A stretch of 64,000 nucleotides of DNA from Aquila chrysaetos chrysaetos (lineage: Eukaryota > Chordata > Aves > Accipitriformes > Accipitridae). This document shows positions 51,261 through 64,000 of the stretch, in pieces (position 1 is the first letter of the stretch; each line of letters begins with the position of its first letter). The notes under the pieces were generated by a model. The model did no database searches and had not been told where the DNA came from. It saw nothing but the letters and a program-made list of their open reading frames with translations. The stretch spans positions 11,913,276 through 11,977,275 of the forward strand of contig NC_044008.1 in assembly GCF_900496995.4 (NCBI RefSeq), in the 5' to 3' direction. The translations under genes and the position numbers were made by a program.

Positions 51261-54200
51261 TTCGTGCAGCGTATTTTTGGAAGTCTCTGAACTTTATGGT
51301 TAAAGGTGTGCCAGAATTAGTTAGGAAAAGTTCAGGAGGCACTGAGCACTGGAGGTCTTGCTTTCTAACCCACCGGTCTGACAGTGTCCATAAAACCTAG
51401 TTTGACAGTCCGTAACTGAATTTACGTGGATCAGGCTTAGAGCAGTAGGTTAGTTTGTTTCACAGGTGCCTCGTGTCCAGCAATTACTTCTGCTCATTAG
51501 ACACTCTCACCATTTGTTAAAAGTGATTAAAATACATTTTCAAGTTTCTAATAAAATGAGCTTTTAAGAATAGCATTTTTCCAGGGAGGCTTGTGATAGG
51601 TCCTGGAACAAAGTGGGCTGAGCGAGCCTTAGCACCGCTGGTGAGTGTGCCTCAGTGGCAGCCTCTGCTTGGCAGCAGAGGGATGAGAGGAAGAGTGGGG
51701 AATGATAGCGGGAGGAAGGCAGAAGGGGACCCTGCTTCAGAATGAGCAGACCAGCCAGGAAAGTACTGAGCTGAATTCAAGTGGGAAAGAATTTTTTTTT
51801 TTTTTTCCTTCAGAAAAGTCGTTATAAAAAGCTTTGGTTAGTCTGTCTTGGAGTCTAATTTAGTTAACCTCAGTGGGCCACTTACGGGCTTCCGAGGAAG
51901 GAAGAACTTTGTATCCATTAAATCATGTTCAAGATGAATAGAAATTTCCTGTTGCTTCAAGTGTTCCACCTTTTCTTTCTGTAATGCTCCTAAGTATTTC
52001 CCACGAGGGACTCATTTGCTGCTCAGGGGATTTAGCATTCATGTAACAATCGAGAAACGTAATTGTCTTATGATTTGGTATTACAGGAGTATTGTGGAGA
52101 GATTTATGGGGGGAGAGAGTTATGAGGAACAACGCAGTGCCGGCTGTCTTCTCACAACAGGTTTTTGCCTCGCCTCCCATGCACCGTGGCACCTGCGAAG
52201 GGCTCGGTGCGTGCTGCTCTTTCACTCTACCTGTTCCTGCTCTGCCTCCCACCTTTGTGCCCGCTCTCCAGTACTGGGTACTGCTTTCGCTGCCTTCGCT
52301 TCTCTGTGCCCACAAAGTGGAAGCTCAGAAATCATTAAATCACTAAAATCACTAAAACAATGTACTGCAATGTTTTGCTTCTTCAACTGTTGAACACTTT
52401 TAATGAAATCTGCCTGGAGCAGAACTTCTAAAGCATCTTGGAGTAGTGATTTGTGATCTGTCCACCCGTACATAAACCCATCCAATATATGCATTTTTAT
52501 TTTGTAGCTACTATTTGGCTCTCTGAAACATAAATGACTGCAGTTTTTCTTTTGCTAATTTATTCGGTTTTCCAATATAAGCAAGTCTTTGTCTGGAACA
52601 GACAGGTAAAAAGATTTGGGGGAATCTTCGGGTAAAAATGGTTTTCAGTCTAAATATTAAAAGTATTAGTGGGACCAGATTGGATTGCAGCTGGTCCAGG
52701 CTGCTACTAGGCTAATCCCCGAAGAAAAGTTGAGTATGGAAGCAAAGCAGTTTACTGTGAAAATCTCCCATGTTGCAAATCTAAATTGAGGGACAGAAAA
52801 AAGAAACACTTCCCTACAGTTGTCATACGTAAGCTCCTGTTCCTTTCAGAGGTCACCTTACAGTAATGATTGACTGTCCTTAATCATTACTAAAACAGAA
52901 TTACATAATAAATTCTAAATGTTCTTCTGATCATGTGATCCTCTGAACTGGGACTTTAACCACTACAGACTACAGCTTACTCCATGGGTGTGTACCGTAT
53001 AGGAACAGGTTGCTCCCATTTTCTGCCTGATAACTATATTTTTGCTTTCTCTCTTTGTACTGATTTTAAAGTTGCCCAAACTGCTTTGAACCCTGTAGTG
53101 AGCACTGTTTTCACTAGGTAAGAAAGCTCCAATACACTTATATCTAAGAAGTCTGGAGCTTGCATCCAGGGAGCCACTGCGTGACTTGACAGCTTGAATG
53201 ATGAAACCATTGCCTTTAGGCTACAATTTGTAAATATTGTTTCCTGAGCATTCACCTAATGCTTTTAAGTTTTTATTTTCTTTATGGATTTTGGGTATCT
53301 ATCTGCCATGAAGAGGACACTACTTACCGTTGAGCATATAGTAAAGTTTATGAGTGTGTTCAGGGAGGAAACTGTACCTCATCAGTGTATCAAAACTCGG
53401 GAGGTTAAAAGAGTTTGACACAGCTTTTCTGAGTGCCTCAGTTGAAATCTGTTTGAAATGTTTAACTTTGCCACTTAGTATAATTTATTTTACATGTCCA
53501 TCCTAAAAAGTTTCAGTAAATCTGACTGGTTAGACTGCTAAACATAGAAATTGAGATATACCAAATACTGATCTAAAACATGTGTGGAGGCGTTTTATGG
53601 GGAAAAGATGGAATCTCATTTGAAAAATCATTTCCATTATATTCTGCCCCTGTAGCTGTTTTGGGGTAGACACTGTGCAGACCTTTGGTGTGAGCTAAAA
53701 CAACTTTCTTTATGTTCTAACATAAAGCCCATTAAGCATTTCACAGAAAGACTCTTACAGATTGCATGGCTGTCCGGCTGTCTGGCCAGGCTCTGTATAA
53801 CAGGTGTTTAATTATGATCTCAGTCACATATTTACCAATAGTCCCTCGTGCTGCCTTTCAATACTTTGTTTTAGCTCAAAATCTAATAGTTTCAACTTGA
53901 TATCACTATTGATTGTAACTCCAGTGCTCATGAATTTCTATCTGTGTAATAAACACAGAGGAAGACCCAGTCTGAAGCTCATTTGGTCAAAAAAAGGCCG
54001 TTACTAAGACTGAATTATTATTATTTTAAGAATTGTAATAATTAAAAAAAAAAAAAACCACAAAGACTCACACCTACTTTTTCCATCTTCTTCCTTTTAG
54101 CCATCAACATGTTTTACCCAGCAGGTCTAACAAACAGCCATATGCTCTCTAGTCTCAAGGGAAGTAGTTCCAGCTTGAAAATCAATATGTCACTGCCAGG

Positions 54201-57200
54201 CTGTGGTAATGGATGCTTACAGCAGCAGGTTTATATAAGCTAATGGTACAGTGTGCAACAGCAACTCATTTGGATGAAAGGGTTGCCTAGTCTCATTCAA
54301 ATGTTTGGGGCAGCAAAAGATGAATGTTTGTAAAAGCTAATCAAACTGGTAACTTGTTCACTGGCGAGCAGGCTGTCTGTAGTTGCTACACTGGAGATCC
54401 TACCAAGAAATACATTCAGTGTACCCTAGTCCATGGGTTTTTATCTGCAAGATGTTTCAATATTTGTAGAGTAAAGACTGACACTTCCCTATCAGCTGGC
54501 ATAAAGCAACATAGTTTAAATTGGGGCTTTTTCTTGCATGAGCATCAATACCTGTGGGCTTGGATAGGCTGGAAGAAATCTGCAGAAAACCAAAGTTGTA
54601 AATATGTGTGTGAAATGCGGATAGATTTTTGCAAAAATACCCACAAATCGTGAAGACCTGGATTTAATGTATGCTTTGAAAAGAGAAAGCCCAAGTGAAA
54701 GGCCTAAAATAAAGGGGATTTTTAAAAGAATCCTGCCTTGATATTTTCTGTGGTTTGTTGTGGAGAGCAATAATGACAGATTGTATGGATCAAAGTCTAC
54801 TGAAACAAACCATTTTTATGCTGTGTGCCATTGCAAAACCATTCACGGTGCTGCTCGTGACATCCTGCTTGCATCCAGGTTATTTCAACACTGCTGCTAA
54901 TACATCATTCCCTAGTGTCTTTCAGAGGAGTTAAAATACTCTTCCAGCACAGTGTATCACTACCTCTTTCAAAGCAGCGGAAAGCGATCTTCAGTACAAG
55001 TACAAAAGAAGCTGCAGATGTGTACATTGTTAAAGACGTGTACAGTTTTCCTTTCTTTTCATATGCTGTATGGTGATGCTCAGAGTCTTGTTGTTACTTT
55101 CTGTTGCTTGGGACAACCATAACATATTTTTTTCACCTGAAGTATGTGTTCTAGTTAGCAAGGACAAGAGCGGGCTTTTGGCTAGAAAATAGAAGTTCAT
55201 CAAGTTAAACAAGATTTCTGTCCTCTCATCATGGATGGTGACCAACAAAATATCCAGACTTCCAGGTTAAGCTGGCATCTATTTAGATTCTGACTTAGCG
55301 TGTAGTACACAGCCCATTTTACAGAACCTACGTCTTATTTCCACCAATACCTTTTCAAGATAAGTTGCCTCTCTAGATTTGCTTCCATCTAATACAAGAG
55401 GCCTTGAGACAGTCCTTTCCAGTCCTTTTCCATGATTTAGGATAAAATAATATGTCTGAGTATTTCAGATCCACACATTAGATTTTGTTTGAGCTGAGCT
55501 CTAGAAATGAGTGAAATAGTATGCAGGAGAAAGGGATGTCATTCCTAATTGTGTCTGTTTAATTCTAATGTGCCTAGCTTGTGGGGGTTTGTTTAAAAAG
55601 TGCTGAAACACATAGCCTGTGTGTTTCTTAATCTCCTGTTCAGACATGGTGTTCTTAGTTTAAATAACTAGTTAAAAAGAGCTATTTAAACAACCCTTTG
55701 TAACTTGTGGGATCCAAAGCTTGCCTTGTTGAGCTTTTAAAATTTAACTAAGCTGTGTTTTGGTGATGTATGTGTAACTCTTTCTGTTTGTTTATTTCAA
55801 ACTCTTCCAAACTCTTCCAGCAGCTTGTTTTACATATATTTACAACTGAAGTTTCATCGAAAGGACATGTGGCCTCTTGTTTGCAAATTTACAGGGAGCA
55901 TCAAAGGACATTATAAATACACTGAAAATTTCCTCTAGCAAGAAACAAAACCACGAGGTTATTTGTGCACTATGTATGTTTATAGCCTACTTCAAAGGTT
56001 TTGGTTACCTTAGCTCTGAGCCGTGGAATCTCTCTTGCAATGTATGAGTAGGTCAAGAACTCCTACATACACTCATCAGCCTGGCAGACTAAGCCCAATG
56101 TTGTCACGATTCAGTGTACACACTAGCGTGTTGCCTGTTGTCTGAGCAGTCATCTGAAGCCCTGTGAAATACAGAGAAACACATACTTTTGGCATCTTTT
56201 TAAAATCTGATCCACTGTCCCTTGAAGTCAGTTGAAAGATTCCCATGACCTAAATGTTGCTGTGGAGGCTCTTGTCTCAGAGGGAGCCTGTCGGCATTTT
56301 CTGATAGGATCCCAGGTTGGATAAAAAGTGAAAAACTGACAAACTATATTATCAAAGATCAGAAAGCCTAAGAGCTTGTGAAATGTGAAGCCTTTTAGTA
56401 TATTAGGTCAGCTATTCACAGAGCTCCCCCTTCACATCAGCCTGGAAATAGAACTGATGAGTGAGCATGGGTGAGAATTAGACTCATTACAAAACTCTTC
56501 CAAAACCCAGCCATGTGAAGAGAGCATTACTGAAGGATCAGGTCAATCACTAAAAGGCTAGAAAATAGCCAGCCTAAATTTAACTCAGCTGCTTTGTGAT
56601 CATGTATTGTGAAATTATCATGCCATTTTCTTGTAGGCTACCTCCATCTTCGGAATTAGTCAGGGCCTGAGATACAATTCCTGGCTGTGGATCTCTACTG
56701 TCATTTATTTGCAGAAGGTACAAAGTGGAAAAGAAAAATTTCAACTCAATGTTTCTGAGGGAATTGAGTCCTCTTCTTCTCTGTTCCACAGTTTTCATTG
56801 ACAGTGTTAGACCAGTCAGTTAAGTAGTGTTTTCAGCTGGTCACAAAGTGCTTTCAGCAGGGATGAGATTCCTGTTTGATTGCAGTAGTGACAAATATTT
56901 AAACTTGAGGCTTGATAATAAGCAACATACAACTGGACATATAAAGTACTATGCAATATTAAAATCTACAAAGAAATATATCTTTGTGTCTTCAGTTGCA
57001 TACCCCAATTTTTCTTAAATTCAATTCTCCATCTCTAAGTTAATAGACATGTTATAATAGTACTCTAGTTAACGTTTCTAAAGGCACTCAGATGCTACAC
57101 TGAGCCGCATTAAAAAACTGCAGAGGAATTAAAAATATTGTCTTAAGAGAGGTTGAATAATTCCCATCACTGAAGAATGAAGATGAAAAAATATTGAATT

Positions 57201-57288
57201 ACTTGAAGGTTATTCAATATTCCATGCACTGAATGAGTTACTTGGAGTACTAAGGAAAAATGTGCTGATTCAGTAATTAAGAAACATG

Positions 57289-57318
57289 TTATAATTCATA
57301 ATATTATAATTCACAATA
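57289..57318. repeat. Two-copy tandem duplication (15 bp)
   Basis: TTATAATTCATAATA is followed by TTATAATTCACAATA, a one-base-different tandem copy. Confidence 0.8.
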
Positions 57319-59629
57319 ACATAGAGGTCAAATTAGATTTTATTCGGGCAGTTTCCATCTTCTGAGTGCTTGAATTTGCAGCATTAGTCTTCTTTCAAAG
57401 TAAAGCTGAATGAATGAATAAAAAACTTCACAACAGTGTTTGAAAAAGCACTCTGAATGCCCCCTTCCTCTTCTGCTGAAATTCTATAATCATCCTAATG
57501 CTCATAAAAATTACAAGCCATATATGATTTTTGAGGTCATTCAATCCTCTGCCATTTAAGTGGCAAAAGCAGTGAGATGACCCTTGTTCTCCAAACCTAG
57601 AGGAGAAGTCACTTTTGACCATAGGCCAGCCTCCCTCCTGGTGTTACCCATTGTATTTCGTTGGAGGGGTTACCTCCATATCCTGCCCGACCTTGTGTTG
57701 GAAGGGCAGAACGAGTGTAAGACTGAGTTTGTGGAAAGGGTTCACCTGAGGCAAGCTTCTTTCTCTTTGGTCTGGCATCTTGGCCTGACATGCAGCATTC
57801 GATCCCAGCTGGAACATGTCTCTGCTGGGCACAGGCAAAGTATCATTTCTCAAAGGTCCGCATTTTGGGCACACATGGGTCCTTTTTCCAGAAGACAGAA
57901 GAGGATACTTCCTTGTAAAATTTCAGAACAGTCATTGAAGGGATGCTCAAACATTTATATGAAAAGTTATTTACACTAGCATGGTCAAGAAGATATATTA
58001 TCCCTAGTCTCCTTTTTTAGAAGAGCAGAAATGAGTAGCTGAAAATTTCCAGGGTTTCAGCCCAAGGCAGACAGCCAAAAAGGAAAAAATTAGCCCAAAC
58101 TATTTCAGTTAAGCAATTGAAAATGAAAGTGTTGAGTAACTTCTGTTTAATCTAAAAACCATGTAAGACTCTGATAGAGTGGTCATTTCTGGCTACTAAA
58201 CTAACAGAAAAATCTGATTAACTATGTCATTTTGGAAAGGTCTACAAATAATTTGACCAAAAGTGCAAATGAATGCTTGCATCAGAGATCCTTGCTTTCT
58301 TATGTTGCAGTGCTTTTAGGCAAATGGAAGTAGAAGCATATATAATGATACAAAACTATTTTGAAATGTGTGTTTTAACACTAAATCCACTAAAACCTAA
58401 CTTTGTCTTAGAAAAACTGCTTGTTACTTGACGAGTCAGTGGAGAATGGATGAACTGCTCTTATTCAAGAGTTACTTTAGAGCAGGTTGACAATTTACTG
58501 TAAGCCTCATTCTGAATTATGCAAGTACAGCAAAGATTTTTTTATCCTGCAGGTCTTGATATGAGTAAGAAATGCAAAAGAAAAGTACAAATCTGTAGCT
58601 GACTGAAAAGAGAGCAAATAAAGATATTGTGGTTACATGTATAACAGTTTACTTCAGCGTAGAGAAAGAGAGAAACACTGATCATAATACAAGAAGAAGA
58701 AGTTAAAGGGTATTTATACAAGCTAGATATTTTCAAGTGTGAGAGGCTGATTGAGTTTATCCTAGACAAATTTAAGGAAAGCGAAAGGAATCCTTCAGTT
58801 CAGGACTATGTTTGCAAATATGATTTCCTAGGAACTTTCCTGGGTACTGATGCCATGGGGCATGAAACAGCCCAGGTCTCCACTACAAAGTACCTTTGTC
58901 TCCAAAACAGGCGATCTGCATCCAAAGCATTTGCTGGGAGTCATCCCTGGCAATTTCCATATGGCACCCAACCTCAGTATTTGGTTGGGAAAGTGCTACC
59001 TGGCACCATCCCAAACAGTGCCAGGTTCCTGTTATCACAGTTTAACACTATAGACTTGTGTCTTCATTTTTAATCATATAATAAGTGACTCTTTTTCTTA
59101 CTTGCTAAGTGCAGCATTAGTGAGTCTCTTCAAGAGTCCTTGGAGGATGGTAATGTCCAAGTGGATCAGAGCATGGTGCATCAGGAAAGATGAGGCTGCT
59201 CTTTGCAAAGAAGTAAACAGAGGGTTTAAAAAAGTACAGACCTGTCAATAATACTGGAACCAAAAAACTTCCAAATTAAACAAAATGCTGTAACAGTCAG
59301 TTTAAATGTGTTGGAAGCATAGCGAGGTGAATAGAATCAAAGTAAATTTATAAGGACTAAAGTAGATTTTAGTCTGATCCAAATTCGCTCTTTTATAGAG
59401 TGTCTGCTTTTATGGATGTAAGGAAGTGCATCTGTTACAGCTTGACTTAACATTGCCCCATTGTAAATTCATTAAAGCAAACTACAGAATTAAGGTCTAG
59501 ATTAATTTAATATATGCTTAGTGGATGGAACATAATTTAAGAATACTGTTTTGCTGTCAAACTGGAAAGACTTCTCTAGTGTGATTGCAAAGTGTCTGCC
59601 TGGAATCTATTTCTATTACACATTTTCAG

Positions 59630-60335
59630 CAGCAGCTTGGATGATGGAATAGAATTTCCACATTTGAACACGACACCAAGCTGAGAGGAGTTTCAAGATT
59701 TTTGGAGGATAAGGTCAGAGCTCAAAATAATCTCACTGAATTGAAAAATGGTCTGAAATCAATAAATTGAAATTCAATAAGGAGAACTGCAAAGTCTGTC
59801 TGTGCAATCAGGGAGAAGAAATTAAATGGTCAAATGAAAAATGGAAGAAAATTGGGCAGCACTATCACAGAGCTGGAGTTAGGTGTAATACCTTGCAGGC
59901 TAAGTAATAACGTAAGTATGTCAGATAAATTAATGGAAATGTCCATTTCAGGCATAGGAGGCAACTATTCTACTGCACACTGACAAGTGCAGTTTTGGTC
60001 ACCACACATAGCAGAGATGTAGGCAAAGTGAAGGGAATCGGGAGGACAGCAACAGGACTGATAAGAGGTATAAAAGATATGAGCTGCAAGGAAAGCTTGA
60101 AATAACTGGGTTTGTTTAGTCTGGAAAGGAGAAGACTCATAGTGTGGGAGAAGGGAACTTGCTAAGTCTTCAAAACTGTTACAGCCATGGAGCTTATCAG
60201 TTGTTCCCCATATTCATGGAGGACAAGGCAGGGAGCTACTGACTTCATTTGTAGTAGGGATTCATAGGAGAAGCTTCAACTGTGCAGGCTTAAACAGGTT
60301 GTGTTGGAAGAATGGGAGTGATGGTCCCCAGAGAA
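59630..60335 (+). mobile_element. Old CR1 LINE relic, sense orientation
   Basis: Shows diverged CR1 landmarks in + order: 'AACACGACACCAAGCTGAGA' near 59,668, 'TGACAAGTGCAGTTTTGGTC' near 59,981, 'CAGCAACAGGACTGATAAGA' near 60,048, 'AGTCTGGAAAGGAGAAGACT' near 60,119, and 'TTCATAGGAGAAGCTTCAAC' near 60,261. The 3' terminal repeat is not recognisable. Coding capacity is destroyed by many small changes. An ERV LTR fragment follows 15 bp later. Confidence 0.75.
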
Positions 60336-60350
60336 TTACATATTTATCAG

Positions 60351-60391
60351 TGTCCTGGATTCAGCTGGGATAGAGTTAATTGTCTTCCTAC
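60351..60391 (+). mobile_element. Short 5' fragment of an avian ERV LTR
   Basis: The sequence TGTCCTGGATTCAGCTGGGA and TAGAGTTAATTGTCTTCCTA matches the start of a widespread avian endogenous retrovirus LTR (ERVL-like group by memory), beginning with the expected TG. Similarity stops after about 40 bp and there is no internal retroviral sequence, so this is a truncated remnant. Confidence 0.6.
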
Positions 60392-60730
60392 CACGACAAT
60401 CAGAAAAAAAATATTGTAAGCCTATCTACATAAATTGATCCTTCTTTAGCTCTGCAGGACAGTATAATAACATTGTGATCCTTACCAACTGCTTCTCCAT
60501 TTTGACTTGGTCCATTACATTAGCTTCCATGTGAGTGGTATAATAAATAAAACCTGTATTTCCTGCCTTTGCTGAAATATAAATTAGTCAAGTAATTGGC
60601 AACAATCCATAACCTTTAACATTTTTTAATGAAAACTGTTACTTCTGCAGTAGTTTTGTAGGAGGGCAACATGTTGGTGTTTGATGCTGATGAATTACAT
60701 ATTTTTCATATATCAGAAATGAATACTGAT

Positions 60731-60790
60731 ATATTCCATACATTTCCATATATTGCATGTATTCCATATATTTCCATAATATATGTGTTA
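60731..60790. repeat. Degenerate CCATATAT tandem repeat
   Basis: Two diverged copies of about 28 bp built from ATTCCATA and TTTCCATA units. Confidence 0.7.
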
Positions 60791-63700
60791 TAAAAGTTAT
60801 CTCATTTTCATGGTCTCTCCACCACAGTCTGTGCTAGGGCTCTATGGACTGCTTATTAAAAAGTGAAATATCTAGGAGTGTGCATCCAGACAAACTTACA
60901 AATGAAACCTTTCCTCCAAAAATGTACTAGTGGCCATAATTATAAGGTGGTTCCAAAATTCACTTTTCAGTTGCTTTTGCAAAATTACATATTTCCTGAT
61001 ACAGGTCTGGGATGCCTGCCATCTCTGAGTGATGCCATCGTTTGTGCTGTGGTGCATAGTATTATAAGCCTGGCATTTCCCACATTTTTCATTCAGCTTT
61101 CATGTTGGTTTTCCCTTTTATTTTTTTCCATATCATACTGTGCTGAGTTGAGTTTCCTGGACTGAAGATGTCTACTAACTTTTCTGGAATCCCTCTAGGG
61201 ATGTCCCATGTTCTTACCCTAACTTTGACTGAGCCAGAAGTTTAAACAGAGCAGTACAGTACGCCCAAAGAAAATACAACTTGAGCTATTGGAATGAACC
61301 ATATATACCAGAAAGGAAAAATGTAAATTGAAATATAAATCCATTGTTACTGCCAGTAAGTTTTGCCATGGCAATTCTATTGGTTTCGTGGTTTTATAAC
61401 TTGATTTTGTGCATTAGAGTGTTCTTTGTGATCTCAAGTGTTTGCTCACCTTTAATTGCTTCTCGCTGCTTCTTGAGTGGCTTTGGTCATCAATATTAAA
61501 TGAACATGAGTATTGAACTCCTGCACACGCATTTTTAAAAGTGTGCCAGTCCACCTTCAGTATTGGAAGTGAGGTATAGCGTGGAGCAGAGTCCAGACTT
61601 GTAAGCTCTCTGGGCACTTTAGGCAAAGGCTGCGAGTACGGCTGCAGCAGAGCCCGCACCCTGAGGGAAAAGGAAGAAAGCAGAGGCTGGTGGGGACGCA
61701 GCAGCAGCGCTTTGAGGGTGAATAAAGATGCAGTGACACAAGGCAGGAGAGGAAGAGAGGGCAGCATATTTAAAGACCAGCTGCTAAAAGGTTAAAAAGC
61801 AATGTACTAAAGGAAGAAATAGAAATTTTGCACCCTGGCTTAAGCTGAAGTTCATGAAATCCTGTGGATTCCACAATCCTTCCTAAAATGAGTAAGTTTA
61901 TCAGGTTTTGGATCCTACCCAGTGTATTTTCAGTATTCTGCAAATGAGTAAATAAGCAGCCTCATTTTGCTTCATAGTGAATATGCTCTTCTGTAAAGTG
62001 TACAATAAATTAAGTGGATTGATCAGGTTTTCAGTCGGGGAAGTGCAAAGAGAAATAGCTTAATTTTGTGTTATTCATCCCTTTCAACCTTAAATGATTA
62101 TTGCAATATCTATTTGGCTAGAACTACAACCAGAAAACTCTTCTACTGCTGGTGTAGTCTATACATACAAAGAAACTTTTTGCCTCCATGTACTAGGTCC
62201 TCAAACAAACAAATCATGAACAACGAAATCCAGGAAAATAATTATTTCTTACTATAACAGCTGTAGTGGCATTTTGGTAGTATCTCCAGGGGCTTCACTT
62301 CTACAAAAAGTCGGTAATAACTGTAAGCAGTGTTACTATACAACAACTTTCTGGAATAGGCTATATCTCTAATATTTACCATTTGTGAAACTAGACTACA
62401 CCTTTGCATCAAACATATGGACATTCAACAAAAAATTAATTACTTGGTTCAGTGAATTTGTCTTGAAAGGGCATAGAAGTTGGGCTGGTATTTACCAACT
62501 GCTTGAATACCACTTCTTTACATCTGCAAATAGTGCCTAAGTGACCTCCCTGCCAAGAACCGAGCCAGCCTATATCTGCCTAGCTTTAAAGATAAATACT
62601 ACAAGAGGCATTTAGCCAACGTAATTCAGATACACACAAAATGTATTTGTGTGGAAGGAAGCGTTACTGCACCTGTATGTAACTTTTTGGGCCAAAATTG
62701 GTCTGAATTAGTGATATCCCCATAGAGATGCAGAGGAGTGAATAAATAACTGATGAAGCTGATCTTGAAAGAATGAGCCAAGATGAGCCACCACCCCTCA
62801 TTGAGCAGTGATAGTTTTTTCAAGAAAGGACCGGAAGGATGTGAGAGCTTCTGGCGGAGGTCAGGACTTGGTCTTTTGATGGTTTGTAGTTGTGTTTTAC
62901 TTTTTATTTGAGGTTCAACACAAATGTTTTACTTAGACTGACCCCTCCATGCTGCCACACCTGAGGTAAGCACAGCAGAACTGGAAGCTAGATGCATTTA
63001 TCATATTGGTCTGATGTGATTCATTATGCTGATAAAGAATAATAAAGGCCACAGGGAACTAATAATAATGAGGTGGTTTTGGCTAGTAGAAGCGTAAGGT
63101 AAATGCTGTGCCTGGTTAAAATATTAGTGAGTTAAAAACACTGCTGGATCTGCAGAAAGGGGAGGCATCCCCAATGTAAGCTCTAAATGCATATTTTTTT
63201 TCCATCCATCACATTTTTGTGAAGGTCAGCCTTTCCCTCACACACATGCCAAATCCACTTGCCTGTTAGCATTTCTTATCAGCTACTCCCATAAGGAATG
63301 ATGAATACTTAATGTGCTGAATGTATAGAGTATCTACTTTCTGGTGGGATTCCAGCCGTAAAATCACTTAATATTTCCATGATTAAATATTAGGGACCTA
63401 GGGGGAACATACGTATTTGACTGTCTGAAACTGCTATAGCTACTCTAAAAGCCTTAGTTCTGATAACATTGTAAGTCTTACATACAGTTTAGTTCCAGGA
63501 TGCGTCCCTGGAACTGAGAATCGAGTGCACCTCTAAAACGCACTGTAATATAGGGAAGCTCCGAACTAGATTTACAATTCTGAATGTAGGTGCTAGGCTG
63601 AAGTTACCCATATGGAGGAAAAGGGAGAGGCTATAATCCAGGGGCTTGTGTACTGAGGGTGTTCAGCTATTTAAGCAGCATCGTTTTTGATATCTCAGGG

Positions 63701-64000
63701 TTCTTCTGTGCTCCAGGAAAACACCAGGTTTTCCCATCAATAATTAAAGATTTCTAGTTTTTGTCAGAAACGATTGTTGCACCAGAAATGCAACAGGGTA
63801 CAGGCCTTGCACTTACAGATGGGTTAATGCTTTTGAAAACATTATAAGCATCAAAACATAATGATGTACCGCACACTGTACTCTTAGGGATAGGATAGGA
63901 GATGTCTTCTATCTTGTTGACTTTTAAGTGCAGAGATACATACAAAAGTCTATTAACATAGTATTTAAAATATCAACATAATATTTTGGAAGGGAAAACT
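60791..64000. other. SEMA3C: Intron 2 tail of the window, nothing recognised
   Basis: Unique AT-rich sequence without recognised exon or repeat family. The 117-codon minus-strand frame at 61,414-61,767 lies in a locally GC-richer patch and shows no family features. Confidence 0.5.

Larger units (their letters stand above)
27712..64000 (+). other. SEMA3C: SEMA3C intron 2, 5' portion
   Basis: The donor GTAAGAAAG at 27,712 opens an intron that continues to the window end. The next exon should encode the start of the Sema domain, including the motif around DYRILLMDEDQDRIYVGSK. No frame on the + strand shows this, so the intron is at least 36 kb, in line with the very long early introns of class 3 semaphorin genes. 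Contents are mostly unique AT-rich sequence plus the repeats and candidate regulatory blocks listed separately. No host gene was recognised on either strand inside the intron. Confidence 0.8.

Noticed and set aside
50841-51342. Minus-strand frames of 116 and 132 codons
   Set aside because: They coincide with the small intronic CpG-rich block, overlap in two frames and have no family features.
1-64000. CRISPR arrays, operons, phage, insertion sequences or toxin-antitoxin systems
   Set aside because: There are no regularly spaced repeats, no bacterial-type gene packing and no ribosome-binding sites. The window is vertebrate genomic DNA.

Overview
The window is nuclear DNA from a bird. Three things point to this: several copies of the avian CR1 LINE family with the typical 3' octamer (ATTCTATG-like) ends, a first coding exon that matches avian SEMA3C, and AT-rich, intron-dominated DNA with one strong CpG island. 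I cannot name the species. There are no bacterial, phage or CRISPR features. Nearly all open reading frames of 60-200 codons look like chance frames in non-coding or GC-rich DNA.

Layout. Positions 1 to about 22,900 are upstream intergenic DNA with no recognised coding gene. They hold an antisense CR1 with an apparent 9-bp target duplication (1655-2183), a much older antisense CR1 relic (about 6290-6950), a sense-strand CR1 3' end (about 10,915-11,254), several homopolymer tracts, and one minus-strand ORF of 72-92 codons with a good splice acceptor upstream (20,338-20,652). Positions about 22,900-24,270 are a CpG island. Near its right edge lies a plausible core promoter (GC box, KLF-type GGTGTGG, TATTTAT) facing right. 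The first non-coding SEMA3C exon probably starts near 24,070; the best nearby donor is at 24,461.

The one confident protein-coding feature is SEMA3C exon 2 (27,571-27,711; coding 27,609-27,711, + strand). It encodes the signal peptide and first mature residues of the secreted guidance cue semaphorin-3C and ends in phase 1 at a consensus GTAAG donor. Everything from 27,712 to 64,000 reads as the first part of a very long intron 2. I looked for the next exon and did not find it. The intron holds more CR1 copies, a probable MIR relic (about 38,240-38,325), a short fragment of an avian ERV LTR (60,351-60,391), a small internal CpG-rich island (about 50,930-51,260), and AT-rich blocks with clustered homeodomain sites that could be enhancers.

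I see no new multi-gene system. The observations most worth checking are the minus-strand ORF/exon at 20.3-20.65 kb and its possible link to a splice donor in the CpG island (a divergent transcript), the intronic CpG island as an alternative promoter, and the homeodomain-site clusters.
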